64,000 bases of DNA, taken from assembly GCA_910577735.1 (NCBI GenBank), contig CAJTOO010000017.1, positions 1-64,000 on the forward strand. The letters are read 5' to 3'. The notes beneath the pieces were generated by a model. That model saw only the letters and a program-made list of their open reading frames with translations. It was not told the DNA's origin and ran no database searches. The position numbers and the translations under genes were made by a program. Below are positions 1 to 8,724 of the stretch, one piece after another. This stretch comes from an uncultured Lachnospiraceae bacterium (lineage in GTDB: Bacteria > Bacillota > Clostridia > Lachnospirales > Lachnospiraceae). Within the stretch, counting starts at the first letter, position 1; every line of letters begins with the position of its first letter.

Positions 1-56
1 TCCTATTCCTTTTTGATGACTTGTAACATTTTTGTAATTTTAAAAGTTTATCCTGA

Positions 57-81
57 AAGAGTACCCAAAACAGGTACTCTT
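57..81 (-). terminator. hairpin terminator downstream of the first minus-strand operon
   Basis: A perfect inverted repeat with arms AAGAGTACC and GGTACTCTT lies about 55 bases past the stop of the minus-strand TIM-barrel gene. No long T tract follows on the minus strand (TTCAGGATAAACTTTT), so termination strength is uncertain. The hairpin is nearly identical to the one at 8212-8238, differing only in the loop and outermost pairs. Confidence 0.55.
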
Positions 82-135
82 AACCCTGGAACCGTGCCGG
101 TCAGAACACAGGCCCCCTGTTGTGCCGGTCAGTCT

Positions 136-1053
136 TTACACGAACTGTTCCAAATATTTCCTGGACTGGGACAGAGACTTTATCACCTTCTCTCTACTTC
201 CCTCAAAAGCTCTGTCCTCCACTTCAACGCATGCATAACCGTCATATCCGATATCCGTAAGCGCTGATACAAACGCACCCCAGTCAATATCTCCAAGCCC
301 CGGAATCTTCGGCTGCATATAATCCAGCGGATATGCCATAATCCCACACTCCGCAAGCTTATCTTTCTGTATTTTAATGTCCTTAAAGTGAATGTGGAAC
401 ATTTTATCCCGAAATTCATAAATCGGCTTTATATAATCCATGCCCTGCCAGAGGAAATGGCTTGGATCGTAATTTAAGCCAAAGTTGCCGCTTTCAATCC
501 GTCGGAACAGTTCCCTCCATATCACCGGTGTGGTCATCAGGTTCTGCCCGCCCGGCCACTGGTCGGGACCAAACAGCATGGGACAGTTTTCTATCCCTAT
601 CTTAACCTGATTTTCCTCTGCGTACCTTATAATATCCGGCCATATAGCGTCAAACAATTCCAGATTCTCCTCTATGGTCTTATTCTGGTCTCTTCCGATA
701 AAGGTGGTAGTCATATAAACGCCAAGAAGCGCAGACGCTTTAATGACCTTTTTTAAATGACAGATATTCTCATCCCGCTTCTTCAAATCTCCATCCATGG
801 TGTTGGGATAAAAGGCAAGGGCAGATATCTCGACATTCTTCTCCTCTGCATAGGCAAGAATATGTTTTCTGTACGCCTCATCCTCTATCACCCGCCCCAC
901 ATCAATATGGGACACTCCAGCATAGCGCCGCTCGGCGCCGCCTGCGGGCCAGCATGCCGCCTCAACACAGTCAAATCCAAGCGCAGATGCCGTATCCACC
1001 ATTTCCTCATAACCATAATCATCCAGAATAGAAGTAATAAATCCTATTTTCAT
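136..1053 (-). CDS. sugar phosphate isomerase/epimerase (xylose isomerase-like TIM barrel)
   Basis: A cytosolic protein of about 305 residues with the AP endonuclease 2/xylose-isomerase-like TIM-barrel pattern. It opens MKIGFITSILD. It contains GIENCPM and the metal-site-like segments NYDPSHFLWQG and HIHFKDI, followed by GLGDIDW and a late ACVEVED, which are typical of this superfamily. Members isomerise or epimerise sugars or act on inositol derivatives using a divalent metal; the substrate cannot be read from sequence. The start was moved 12 codons downstream of the longest frame, because the MKIGF methionine gives a normal family N-terminus and has AAAGGG upstream. It is the last gene of the minus-strand sugar operon (transporter, epimerase, dehydrogenase, isomerase), so it probably acts late in breakdown of the imported sugar or polyol. 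Confidence 0.8.
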   Translation of the reverse strand: MKIGFITSILDDYGYEEMVDTASALGFDCVEAACWPAGGAERRYAGVSHIDVGRVIEDEAYRKHILAYAEEKNVEISALAFYPNTMDGDLKKRDENICHLKKVIKASALLGVYMTTTFIGRDQNKTIEENLELFDAIWPDIIRYAEENQVKIGIENCPMLFGPDQWPGGQNLMTTPVIWRELFRRIESGNFGLNYDPSHFLWQGMDYIKPIYEFRDKMFHIHFKDIKIQKDKLAECGIMAYPLDYMQPKIPGLGDIDWGAFVSALTDIGYDGYACVEVEDRAFEGSREKVIKSLSQSRKYLEQFV

Positions 1054-1145
1054 ATATGTTATCATCCCTTTCGCTTCCTCATGGCACAAACAAGTTATGT
1101 TTCACGCTTCCCGCCATGTCGGGGCCTCAATCTTTGCCCATGTTT

Positions 1146-2189
1146 CTAATCTTCCTGGTTTACCGTGACGCTGCACCCTTTCTGTGAGGATTCCACGCTC
1201 CCAAACACTGCACGCATTGCCTGTAAAACAGACTCCCCGGAAATTTCCGGTGCACTTTTCTTTTCCAGGCAGTCTATAAACAAATCAATGATGCCTGAGC
1301 TTGTCTGGTTATCATTGGTCTGAATCGCCTCCACATCGTATTCCTTCCGGGTTCCATTCTTCTTTGTTACCACAATGGTATGTACCGGGTCATCATATAT
1401 TTTCATGATTCCCTTTGTCCCATACAGAACCGTGGAATTATCCTCTGTTCCATAATGGGTCCAGGATGCGGTCATGGTACCCGCCGCTCCACCGGACAGC
1501 CTGTAAATGCAAAAAGCATTGTCATCGACGCCAATCGGCTCCCCTGCTTCATCCTTCTTATGAAGCGTCGTCAGCTTTGCCGTTACCTCCACAATCTTCT
1601 GGGATGTCAAAAACTGGATCAGGTCTGTCTTATGAATGCCTAAATCCGCCATGGCTCCCATGACTGCTTTATCCTTATCAAAAAACCAGGTGCTCTTCCC
1701 CGGGTCTATACTCCAGGTCTCCGGCCCGCCATGGCCAAAGGTGGTACGGAAGGTAAGGATATCTCCTATTTCGCCCTCATCTATCATCCGCTTTGCTTCC
1801 CTGTGTGCCTTGGCAAGTCTCTGGTTCTGATCAATCATCAGAATCCTGTCGTTGTCTTTCGCTGCTTTTACCATGGCCTCACAATCTGCCAGTACAGCCG
1901 CCATGGGCTTTTCGCAAAGCACGTGCTTACCGGCCTTAAGCGCCGCTATGGTGATGCTCGCATGTACGCTGTTAGCCGCACAAACAGACACCGCGTCAAT
2001 CCTATCGTCTGCCAGCAGTTCCTCGTAAGAAGCATAGGCCTTTGCCTGATACTTCTGCGCAAGTTCCCCGGCCCGTTCCTGATTGATATCATAAAAGCCG
2101 CAGATTCTTGCGTTCTCATTCGCTTCATATTCCGGAATATGCCGCACCTGTGCAATCTTGCCGCATCCTATAATGCCTACATTTATCAC
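1146..2189 (-). CDS. Gfo/Idh/MocA family NAD(P)-dependent oxidoreductase
   Basis: A 347-residue dehydrogenase. The N-terminal Rossmann fold starts MINVGIIGCGKIAQ (a GxGxxA-like dinucleotide motif). The family signature CEKPMA lies near residue 95 and supplies the conserved Lys and Pro. A C-terminal alpha/beta substrate domain includes the DLGIHKTDLIQF stretch with the conserved His. Family members oxidise sugar or inositol hydroxyls with NAD(P). Its start overlaps the stop of the upstream epimerase gene by 4 bases (ATGA), indicating translational coupling and a joint pathway. The substrate is not determinable; myo-inositol-like, uronate and rare-sugar substrates are all compatible with a ribose-type importer. 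Confidence 0.9.
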   Translation of the reverse strand: MINVGIIGCGKIAQVRHIPEYEANENARICGFYDINQERAGELAQKYQAKAYASYEELLADDRIDAVSVCAANSVHASITIAALKAGKHVLCEKPMAAVLADCEAMVKAAKDNDRILMIDQNQRLAKAHREAKRMIDEGEIGDILTFRTTFGHGGPETWSIDPGKSTWFFDKDKAVMGAMADLGIHKTDLIQFLTSQKIVEVTAKLTTLHKKDEAGEPIGVDDNAFCIYRLSGGAAGTMTASWTHYGTEDNSTVLYGTKGIMKIYDDPVHTIVVTKKNGTRKEYDVEAIQTNDNQTSSGIIDLFIDCLEKKSAPEISGESVLQAMRAVFGSVESSQKGCSVTVNQED

Positions 2190-3049
2190 CGTGTTTCCTC
2201 CTCATTTTCTAAAGTGCGGATACTTTCCTCCGTCATCCGTATATAGTCGATTGCCTGTTTTGCATATCTGTCCATCAATCCCGTCTGTGTGCTGATTTCC
2301 ACCGCGCTGTAAGGATCAGCCAGGCGATACATGAATTCCATGGTTAGGGAACCTGTATACCCCATTGTCTGTAACGCCCGAAGCACTTCCTTAAAGTCAA
2401 TCTGTCCCATCCCCGCGGCTTCTCTGGTGTTATCCGCAATATGCACATGCACCAGCTTGTCACGAATCCTATACAGGCTGTCCACCAGACTTGTCTCTTC
2501 TATATTCATGTGAAACAAATCGGCCATCATACCAACAGCAGGATGGTTTACCGCTTTCACAAAATCCATTCCTTTTACAAGGGTATTGATAAAGTAGGTT
2601 TCATACCGGTTAATAGCTTCAATCGCCAGTGTTACCCCTTTTTCTTTGGCATAATCTGCCGCTTTTCTCACATTGTGCACGGCATTTTCCATCAGGCTGT
2701 CCATGGATATTCCCTCCGGTTTCACACATCTTCCTACCGGAGAGGGCACTACGATCATAATCTTTGCGCCCACTTTAACGGCGAAGTCCACGCTGTCCCT
2801 GATATACTGAACCGCCCGTTCTCCTGCCTCTTTGTCTGCCGTCAGATCCCTGCTCTCATCGAAAATCCCGCACAGGGAACGGCAGTCCAGTCCATACTTG
2901 TCCAGTAATCTTTTGCACGCCCCGGCGTCCAGATGATAAGGCTGCGCTGCAAGCTCAATACCGTCATACCCACAATTTTTCAGCCGCGCGCAGCTTACTT
3001 CCAGCGGTTCATCTCCCACAATCCATTGTGTCATTCCTATGTGAAACAT
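2186..3049 (-). CDS. sugar phosphate isomerase/epimerase (tagatose 3-epimerase-like TIM barrel)
   Basis: A 287-residue protein opening MFHIGMTQWIV, with LAIEAINRYETYF and MMADLFHMNIEE followed by LVHVHIADN. These are the metal-binding Glu/Asp/His segments of ketose 3-epimerase/IolE-type TIM barrels. The family includes D-tagatose/D-psicose 3-epimerase and fructoselysine 3-epimerase; specificity is not visible. It differs clearly from the other TIM-barrel gene in the operon, so the two likely catalyse successive steps. It sits between the permease gene and the dehydrogenase, overlapping the latter by 4 bases. The short spacing to the permease gene (31 bases) supports one transcript. Confidence 0.82.
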   Translation of the reverse strand: MFHIGMTQWIVGDEPLEVSCARLKNCGYDGIELAAQPYHLDAGACKRLLDKYGLDCRSLCGIFDESRDLTADKEAGERAVQYIRDSVDFAVKVGAKIMIVVPSPVGRCVKPEGISMDSLMENAVHNVRKAADYAKEKGVTLAIEAINRYETYFINTLVKGMDFVKAVNHPAVGMMADLFHMNIEETSLVDSLYRIRDKLVHVHIADNTREAAGMGQIDFKEVLRALQTMGYTGSLTMEFMYRLADPYSAVEISTQTGLMDRYAKQAIDYIRMTEESIRTLENEEETR

Positions 3050-3080
3050 ATTTTCCCTCCCTTTGTACAGACTTTCATCA

Positions 3081-4058
3081 TCAGCCGTTACGCTTTCCTA
3101 CCGTATACCCACGGACTGCGGTGGTTGCCAGCGCCAGTAGAATAACGATGCCATATACCATGTATTCATAAAAAGTATTAATATGAAGCATGTTGATCGC
3201 GGTTGACATCATACTCAGAAGAATCACACCCATAAAGGTTCCCACCACGCCGCCTTTACCGCCATTGATGGAAGAGCCGCCAATGACTACCGCACCAATG
3301 GCCTCTGTCTCCATACCGTATCCTGTGGTAGCCTGTGCCGCACTGATTCTCGACAACATCAACATGCTTGCAATGCCCACCAGGACGCCGCTGATGACGA
3401 AGAACTTCAGTTTGCTGAGTTTGATATTCACGCCGGATATATAAGCCGCCCGCTCATTGGTGCCAATGGCATAGACATGACGCCCGGTCCTAGTATGTTT
3501 CAAAATCACATGGATACTCACAAATCCCAGAATCAAGATCAGGTAAATCAGCGGAAACACGCCCAGAATCTTAAAGGAAGCCAGCGTCCTGTATTTACCA
3601 TACAGAGTCTGCATATAGCCGTTGGTCAAAAGCAGTGCAATGCTGTAATAAATATTCTGCGTTGCCAGTGTCACCACAAAGGACGGCGCCTGGAAAGCAA
3701 TAGATACCGCACCATTAAACACAGAGCATGTGACACAGAGTAAGATGCCCAGAACCGATACCAGAACCGGATGCATGCCATTGTTGAGCATGATCGCCAT
3801 AGCGCACATGGCAAGCCCTATCATTCTTCCTGTGGAAATGTCAAAATGTCCGGATATCACAAGCACCGTCGCACCTGCCGACACGAGCCCAAGACCGGCG
3901 GCCTGTCCCAGAATACTGTTGATGGTTCCCCATGTGAGAAACTTACTGTTGATTGAGTTGGTCACAACAGCCACAAGAATGATAAACACAAACAGTATGA
4001 ATGGCTGTGATGTGAGCACTTTTAACACCTTTGACTTTGCCTTGTTATGTTCTTCCAT
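3081..4058 (-). CDS. ribose-type sugar ABC transporter permease
   Basis: A 325-residue membrane protein with around ten hydrophobic segments and the RbsC/BPD_transp_2 pattern. It contains GHFDISTGRMIGLA (the conserved G-x-DLS-like region) and GAVVIGGSSINGGKGGVVGT near the C-terminus, both diagnostic of ribose/galactoside-class permeases. It forms the membrane channel with the two-domain ATPase encoded immediately upstream and receives sugar from the lipoprotein encoded first in the operon. The gap to the ATPase gene is 20 bases. The cargo is probably a monosaccharide or polyol. Confidence 0.92.
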   Translation of the reverse strand: MEEHNKAKSKVLKVLTSQPFILFVFIILVAVVTNSINSKFLTWGTINSILGQAAGLGLVSAGATVLVISGHFDISTGRMIGLAMCAMAIMLNNGMHPVLVSVLGILLCVTCSVFNGAVSIAFQAPSFVVTLATQNIYYSIALLLTNGYMQTLYGKYRTLASFKILGVFPLIYLILILGFVSIHVILKHTRTGRHVYAIGTNERAAYISGVNIKLSKLKFFVISGVLVGIASMLMLSRISAAQATTGYGMETEAIGAVVIGGSSINGGKGGVVGTFMGVILLSMMSTAINMLHINTFYEYMVYGIVILLALATTAVRGYTVGKRNG

Positions 4059-4078
4059 AATGTCCCTCCAAAATCAGT

Positions 4079-5560
4079 CTATGATAATCCCAAATATTTC
4101 CGCATAAGATCGGCCTCTGTTGTCTCCTTTACATCCACAATATCCACCAGTCTCCCATCACACATGACGCCGATTCTGTCGCTCATAGACAAAAGCTCCG
4201 GCATATCCGATGAAATGATGATCACGAACTTATCTGCTTTCGCCAGACTAAGGATATGTTTGTAGATTTCTTCCTTTGCCCCCACATCCACACCCTTTGT
4301 CGGCTCATCGAAAATATAGACCTCTCCCGGATCCATCACACATCTTGCGATAATGGTCTTTTGCTGATTGCCGCCAGACAGGCTGGTCACCTCTGCGTTT
4401 TGTCCCGGTGTCTTGATGCCGAAGGCCTCAATGCTCTTTGCCGTCATCTGTGTTTCCCTGCCAAGGTGAATCCATTCCTTTTCCTCATTATGGGTAATCA
4501 TGATATTCTCTTTGACTGACCGGAGCGTAAGAAGCCCCTCGCCTTTGCGGTCTTCCGAAATCATGAAAATCCCTTTATGAATGGCGTCCTTCGGGTTAAC
4601 AGGGGTAATCTCCTTCCCATCCAGATACAATTTCCCATCCAGTTTGTCATCCGCTCCATAAAGCATTCTGACAAGCTCCGTTCTACCCGCGCCCACAAGC
4701 CCTCCAAGGCCGAACACTTCTCCCGACTTCATCCCGAAACTCACATCATGTACCGTATGCCGGTTGGTATAATGTTCTACCCGCAGCGTCCGGTTTCCCG
4801 TCTGAAAATATTCTCTTTGATAGAAACTCGACGCATCCCGGCCAATCATATCATGAATGACCTGTTCCGGCGTTGTGTCTTTCGTCTTTCTCACTGCTGT
4901 CTGGCAGCCATCTTTGAGAATCAGCAGGGTATCTCCAAGTGCAAACAATTCCTCAATAAAATGGGAAATATAGATGATTCCCATTCCCTGCCCGGCCAGG
5001 TTCTTCACCAGTTCAAGCAGGACCTTGGTTTCCTTATCCCCCAAAGATGCGGTAGGTTCATCCAGAATCAGTATCCTGGCCTCGTTTTTCAGTGCTTTCA
5101 CAATCTGGACACACTGCTTCTGGGCTGTGGACAAGTCGGCTAACAGGGTTTTTCCTGTTATATCATTGAGTTTCAGTCTTTCTAACAGTTCATCCGCCTG
5201 TCTTTCCTGTTCCTTTGCCTGAATCATTCCCAGCCGGTTCCGCAATTCAGCGCCCAAAAATATATTCTCTGCCACCGTCAGATTATCCACCAAGTCGATT
5301 TCCTGATAAATCGTTGCCACGCCCAGGTCGATGACATTCTTAGGATGCAGTTTCCCGTATTCTTTGCCAAAATACCGGATCGTGCCGCCGTCCGGCCATA
5401 CTGCGCCGGAGATAATCTTAATCAAGGTGGATTTACCTGCCCCGTTTTCACCCACAAAGCAGAGCACTTCTCCTTTATCAAGATCAACCGTTATGTCCCG
5501 TAAAACCTCTACTCCCGAATAGGATTTGGAGATATTTTTCAGTTCTAATAGTTTATCCAT
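4079..5560 (-). CDS. ribose-type sugar ABC transporter ATP-binding protein (two ATPase domains)
   Basis: A 493-residue duplicated ABC ATPase of the RbsA/MglA class. The first half has Walker A GENGAGKSTL near residue 40, signature LSTAQKQ and Walker B ILILDEPTASL. The second half has a degenerate Walker A (GLGGLVGAGRTEL), a good signature SGGNQQK and Walker B VYIFDEPTKGVDVG. The asymmetric second site is normal for this class. It powers uptake through the neighbouring permease. A strong intergenic stem-loop (5606-5641) separates it from the binding-protein gene and probably reduces its expression relative to that gene. Confidence 0.95.
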   Translation of the reverse strand: MDKLLELKNISKSYSGVEVLRDITVDLDKGEVLCFVGENGAGKSTLIKIISGAVWPDGGTIRYFGKEYGKLHPKNVIDLGVATIYQEIDLVDNLTVAENIFLGAELRNRLGMIQAKEQERQADELLERLKLNDITGKTLLADLSTAQKQCVQIVKALKNEARILILDEPTASLGDKETKVLLELVKNLAGQGMGIIYISHFIEELFALGDTLLILKDGCQTAVRKTKDTTPEQVIHDMIGRDASSFYQREYFQTGNRTLRVEHYTNRHTVHDVSFGMKSGEVFGLGGLVGAGRTELVRMLYGADDKLDGKLYLDGKEITPVNPKDAIHKGIFMISEDRKGEGLLTLRSVKENIMITHNEEKEWIHLGRETQMTAKSIEAFGIKTPGQNAEVTSLSGGNQQKTIIARCVMDPGEVYIFDEPTKGVDVGAKEEIYKHILSLAKADKFVIIISSDMPELLSMSDRIGVMCDGRLVDIVDVKETTEADLMRKYLGLS

Positions 5561-5605
5561 AGCCTCACCGTCTCTCCATAATCTGTCGCATTTTCCATAT
5601 CATCA

Positions 5606-5641
5606 GGGAGCGGGAAGTCAACTGCCGATCTTCCCGCTCCC
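5606..5641 (-). other. intergenic stem-loop after the binding-protein gene
   Basis: A perfect 12-bp inverted repeat (arms GGGAGCGGGAAG and CTTCCCGCTCCC, 12-base loop) lies in the 101-base gap between the substrate-binding protein and ATPase genes. On the minus strand it is not followed by a T tract, so it is more likely an mRNA-stabilising or attenuating hairpin than a full terminator. Such elements commonly let binding proteins be made in excess over their ABC partners; that role here is inference. Confidence 0.7.
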
Positions 5642-5661
5642 CTCCCAAACCAAATCTTTAT

Positions 5662-6807
5662 TTAGAAAAAGATTGCATAATCAGAAAAGCTTTCCCGAAT
5701 AATCGCTGCCCAGGCCTCTTCATCTACAGACCAGGAGATGACCGCTTCCGGATTGTCCACCTGATCCGGTGTCACAGAAGCAATCGGACAGGCAATAAAC
5801 TGATTGGGTTCTTTCGCATTCTGAACCCCGTCAATTCCTGCAAACACTGCTACTGCACCTTCCAGTCCCGGTGATGACGCAATGGTAAACTCCAGGGAAC
5901 CGTCTTTCATCAGCTGCGCTCCAACCTCAGAGCCATTCTGTGCAAACACATGATACTTGTCCGCTACATTCAAATCTTCCAGACGAGTGATGATCGCTGC
6001 CGCACAGTCCTCATTGATAACACCGATCACTGAGAAATCCAGACCGGAGTTCACAAGGTCTTCCACTTCGTTCGCCGCTTTCTCCGGATCATACTCTCCA
6101 TAACGGATATCCGCACATTTCATCTTGCCGGATTTTTCCGTAGCTTCTTTGAGACTTGCCTCTACTGTCTGACATACCACGCTGTCCACTGTGCCATTGA
6201 TGAATACATAATCCTCTCCCGGATATGTAGCCTCCATCCAATCCACATAGATGCCGCCCATACTCTGCCAGTCAAAATCTACCGATGCCGTAATGTCAAC
6301 ATCATGGTTCTTCATAGCGCCGCAGGCATCAAAAACCACACAGCCGATGCCGGCCTCTTTACACTTCTCAGCGGCAGACACACAACCGGCCTCATTCCAT
6401 GAAAGAATAACAATACAGTCCACACCCTCATCAATCAGATAATCAATGTTGGTCTGCTCCTGCTCAGAATCCCGATTGGAATTAACCGATAAAAACTCCG
6501 CGCCTGCTTTCTCGCATGCCCATTTAGCGCCTTCTTCCGCCCGCAGATACCAGGTGTCGGGGCCAGGGGAAATATAACCTATCTTAAAGCCTTCAGATTT
6601 CCCCGCGGACTCTTGTGCTTCCGGTTCCTGTGCTGCTTCATCCGTTGCTTCTTCTGAGGTCCCCTCCTGTGCAGCCTCCTGTGTGTTTCCTTCCTCTGCT
6701 GCAGGTTTGCTGTCCTTGGTTTCCTCTTTCCCGGATGAACAGGCCGTCAGTGAAAACAGCATCGCGGCAGCAAGCATGACTGCCAGAATTTTCTTACTAT
6801 TTTTCAT
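5662..6807 (-). CDS. sugar ABC transporter substrate-binding lipoprotein (periplasmic-binding-protein type 1)
   Basis: A lipoprotein of about 381 residues. MKNSKK is followed by a hydrophobic stretch and lipobox FSLTAC, then a roughly 45-residue Glu/Ala-rich linker typical of Gram-positive surface lipoproteins. The mature domain starts FKIGYISPGPDTW and belongs to the RbsB-like family. The C-terminus (SDYAIFF) is unusually aromatic. The start was moved 31 codons downstream of the longest frame: this ATG is preceded by AAGGAGGAAGG and gives a proper signal peptide, and the strong promoter at 6859-6887 lies within the discarded extension. First gene of the operon. Contains several cysteines in the mature domain; whether they form disulphides is unknown. 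Confidence 0.9.
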   Translation of the reverse strand: MKNSKKILAVMLAAAMLFSLTACSSGKEETKDSKPAAEEGNTQEAAQEGTSEEATDEAAQEPEAQESAGKSEGFKIGYISPGPDTWYLRAEEGAKWACEKAGAEFLSVNSNRDSEQEQTNIDYLIDEGVDCIVILSWNEAGCVSAAEKCKEAGIGCVVFDACGAMKNHDVDITASVDFDWQSMGGIYVDWMEATYPGEDYVFINGTVDSVVCQTVEASLKEATEKSGKMKCADIRYGEYDPEKAANEVEDLVNSGLDFSVIGVINEDCAAAIITRLEDLNVADKYHVFAQNGSEVGAQLMKDGSLEFTIASSPGLEGAVAVFAGIDGVQNAKEPNQFIACPIASVTPDQVDNPEAVISWSVDEEAWAAIIRESFSDYAIFF

Positions 6808-6858
6808 AACCTTCCTCCTTCCGCAACCTTCGTTGCTGCTCTTATTTTTGTTATACAC

Positions 6859-6887
6859 ATTATTGCATTCCGTCTTTTGAATGTCAA
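6859..6887 (-). promoter_or_regulatory. promoter of the sugar ABC operon
   Basis: On the minus strand TTGACA (6887-6882), a 17-base spacer and AATAAT (6864-6859) make a near-consensus housekeeping promoter about 50 bases before the binding-protein start codon. The -10 region overlaps a single copy of the half-site GCAATAA (TTATTGC on the plus strand, 6860-6866), which also forms both arms of the operator at 7080-7098. The divergent LacI protein could therefore also act here. Confidence 0.7.
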
Positions 6888-7079
6888 CGAATTTTTTCAT
6901 TATTTTTCATTCATTTTCAGAAATATTTTCATAGTTTTTTCATTTTCTTTTGCAAATACTATACAAAACTACTTAACACTTTATATTTTTCCAAAGTTTA
7001 TTGTATATATTTTCCACATTTCATTTGATGCAGGATTTCCATTTTTCATACTTTTGCATCTTTTTCATTCCTTTCCTTT

Positions 7080-7115
7080 TTATTGCTTGACGCAATAATT
7101 TTCATCATATATCAT
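7080..7115 (+). promoter_or_regulatory. LacI-type operator overlapping the regulator promoter
   Basis: 7080-7098 is the interrupted palindrome TTATTGC-TTGAC-GCAATAA, with perfect 7-base arms and a 5-base centre. The centre supplies TTGACG (7087-7092) as a -35 box, followed 17 bases later by TATCAT (7110-7115). The layout predicts that the downstream LacI-family protein represses its own gene. The rest of the 400-base divergent spacer (6808-7206) is very AT-rich and shows no ORF or stable structure that I can support. Confidence 0.65.
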
Positions 7116-7206
7116 AAAGAGTAATTAACCGGCAGGCGTCGTCAGAATCGCCGCATACCCGCCTGCAATGTACCGCCCTGAAAATCAAGATGGGAGAACC
7201 TATTTC

Positions 7207-8208
7207 ATGAACAAATCAAACATACCTTATATGAAAATATCTGAAAAAACCGGACTTTCTGTGTCCACCATTTCCCGTGCCTTAAAGCAGCCGCATCTGG
7301 TCAAACACGCAACCCTGAAAATCATCTACCGTGCTATAGAGGAACTGGGGGGAACCCTTCCTGACGCCGTCGTTCCCATGACCCATGATATGCGTATCCT
7401 TGCTATCGTGCCGGTCTTCAACAATCCGTTTTATACAGATATCGTACTGGGCATTCAGGATGCCGCCAACCAAAACGGCTGTCAACTGCTGATCGTGAAT
7501 GAAACCCTCTCCAAGTTTAATATTCACCAAATCACAAATTTTATCAGTCAATCCAATATTTCCGGCGTAGTCATCATGCAAAAACTTGAGACCGATGTAT
7601 TGGACCAGCTGAAACTCAGGACCCCCCTTGTGCAATGCAGTGAATTTAACGAAGTAAACGATGTCTCTTACATCACCATTGATAATCTGGAAGCCACGCG
7701 AAAGATGCTGCGTTATATTCTCAACACAGGCCGCAGACAGATTGCCCTGATCAACTCCGACCCGGCCCGCTACACCTATGCCAAGCTGCGCCTGCAAGGA
7801 TATCATGAGACTTTGGAGCAGGCAGGCATTGCCGTAAATCCCCACCATATCGTCACCGTACCAGACGGAAATTTCAGCACTGCTGTACCTGCCATTTCAG
7901 CACTTCTTAAGACCACCAACCTGCCAGACGCCATCTTCTGTGCGTCCGACATCATGGCGGCGGCAGCACTGAGGGCCTGCGCCCTGGAAGGCTTTCAGGT
8001 GCCGCAGGATATCATGGTAGCGGGATTCGATAACATAGACATCTCTGTAATGACCACACCCAACATTACCACCATCAACCAGCCCAGACACGACATGGGC
8101 TTTATGGCATGCACCCAGCTTCTGTCCATGATCGCAGATCCCATGAAACTGCCGCAGCGGTTTATTCTGGATACGGAATTGATCATCCGGGAATCTACGG
8201 ATTTCTAA
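7207..8208 (+). CDS. LacI family transcriptional regulator
   Basis: A DNA-binding regulator of about 333 residues. The N-terminal helix-turn-helix is MKISEKTGLSVSTISRAL, around residues 9-26, although the segment before it is slightly longer than in typical LacI proteins. The sugar-binding core follows, with IVPVFNNPFYTDIVLGI, PDAIFCASDIMAAAAL and AGFDNIDIS, the standard effector and dimer motifs. The start was chosen at the ATG after GGGAG rather than 13 codons earlier. Transcribed divergently from the sugar operon and very probably its repressor, with the imported sugar or a derivative as inducer. The coding sequence ends 3 bases before a bidirectional terminator. Confidence 0.9.
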   Translation: MNKSNIPYMKISEKTGLSVSTISRALKQPHLVKHATLKIIYRAIEELGGTLPDAVVPMTHDMRILAIVPVFNNPFYTDIVLGIQDAANQNGCQLLIVNETLSKFNIHQITNFISQSNISGVVIMQKLETDVLDQLKLRTPLVQCSEFNEVNDVSYITIDNLEATRKMLRYILNTGRRQIALINSDPARYTYAKLRLQGYHETLEQAGIAVNPHHIVTVPDGNFSTAVPAISALLKTTNLPDAIFCASDIMAAAALRACALEGFQVPQDIMVAGFDNIDISVMTTPNITTINQPRHDMGFMACTQLLSMIADPMKLPQRFILDTELIIRESTDF

Positions 8209-8211
8209 AAA

Positions 8212-8238
8212 AGAGAGTACCCGCTACAGGTACTCTCT
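8212..8238. terminator. bidirectional rho-independent terminator
   Basis: AGAGAGTACC and GGTACTCTCT form a perfect 10-bp stem with a 7-base loop. On the minus strand TTTTTT follows, and the stem overlaps the end of the 8224-8655 gene, including its stop codon. On the plus strand it follows the LacI gene after a run of As. It serves two convergent genes, and shares almost its whole sequence with the hairpin at 57-81. Confidence 0.8.
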
Positions 8239-8655
8239 CATATCTTTTACCAGCGTTTCTTCTGCCTGAATGGCTTCTCTGGCAATCTTTTTTACTTTTT
8301 CATCTGCCGCCTGATATTGATGCAGATAGCGGTAAAGCGACTTCACCCCCATATTACAGCCGTCCGTAATCAGATCGGCTACCACCCTGTCGGAATCCTC
8401 TCCGCCCAGTTTCACATTGGTCTTCATCCAGGACATCACCTTGGCCATGGGCGCTGGCTCCTTACCCTCATCATGATATTCCCGCAGGTAATCATGGGTT
8501 TTATCTCCCAGCTTACAATGCGTCTCCTTACTCTTTTTCAGCAGATTTTCCAGTGTACTGTCCTTTACGTGCTCCATCACATCATCCAGGGAAGAAATGC
8601 CCATCTTAATCCCCGCATTGCACTCCCGCAGGAGCTTGATCGTATCGTCTTCCAT
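8224..8655 (-). CDS. small helical protein of unknown function
   Basis: A 143-residue, highly charged, entirely helical-looking soluble protein without signal peptide or membrane segment. The spacing of Glu and His residues recalls ferritin-like four-helix bundles (DUF2383-type), but I see no clear di-iron ExxH pair, so the resemblance is weak. The start was placed at the second ATG, six bases after AAAGGAGG, instead of two codons upstream, where the Shine-Dalgarno sequence would abut the start. Monocistronic, ending inside the shared terminator. No function is assigned. Confidence 0.75.
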   Translation of the reverse strand: MEDDTIKLLRECNAGIKMGISSLDDVMEHVKDSTLENLLKKSKETHCKLGDKTHDYLREYHDEGKEPAPMAKVMSWMKTNVKLGGEDSDRVVADLITDGCNMGVKSLYRYLHQYQAADEKVKKIAREAIQAEETLVKDMREYL

Positions 8656-8724
8656 ATGCATCCTCCTTTAACCAATCTGTCAATAGTATGTGCCATATGA
8701 AAGAAGATATCCAAAAATTTTACA

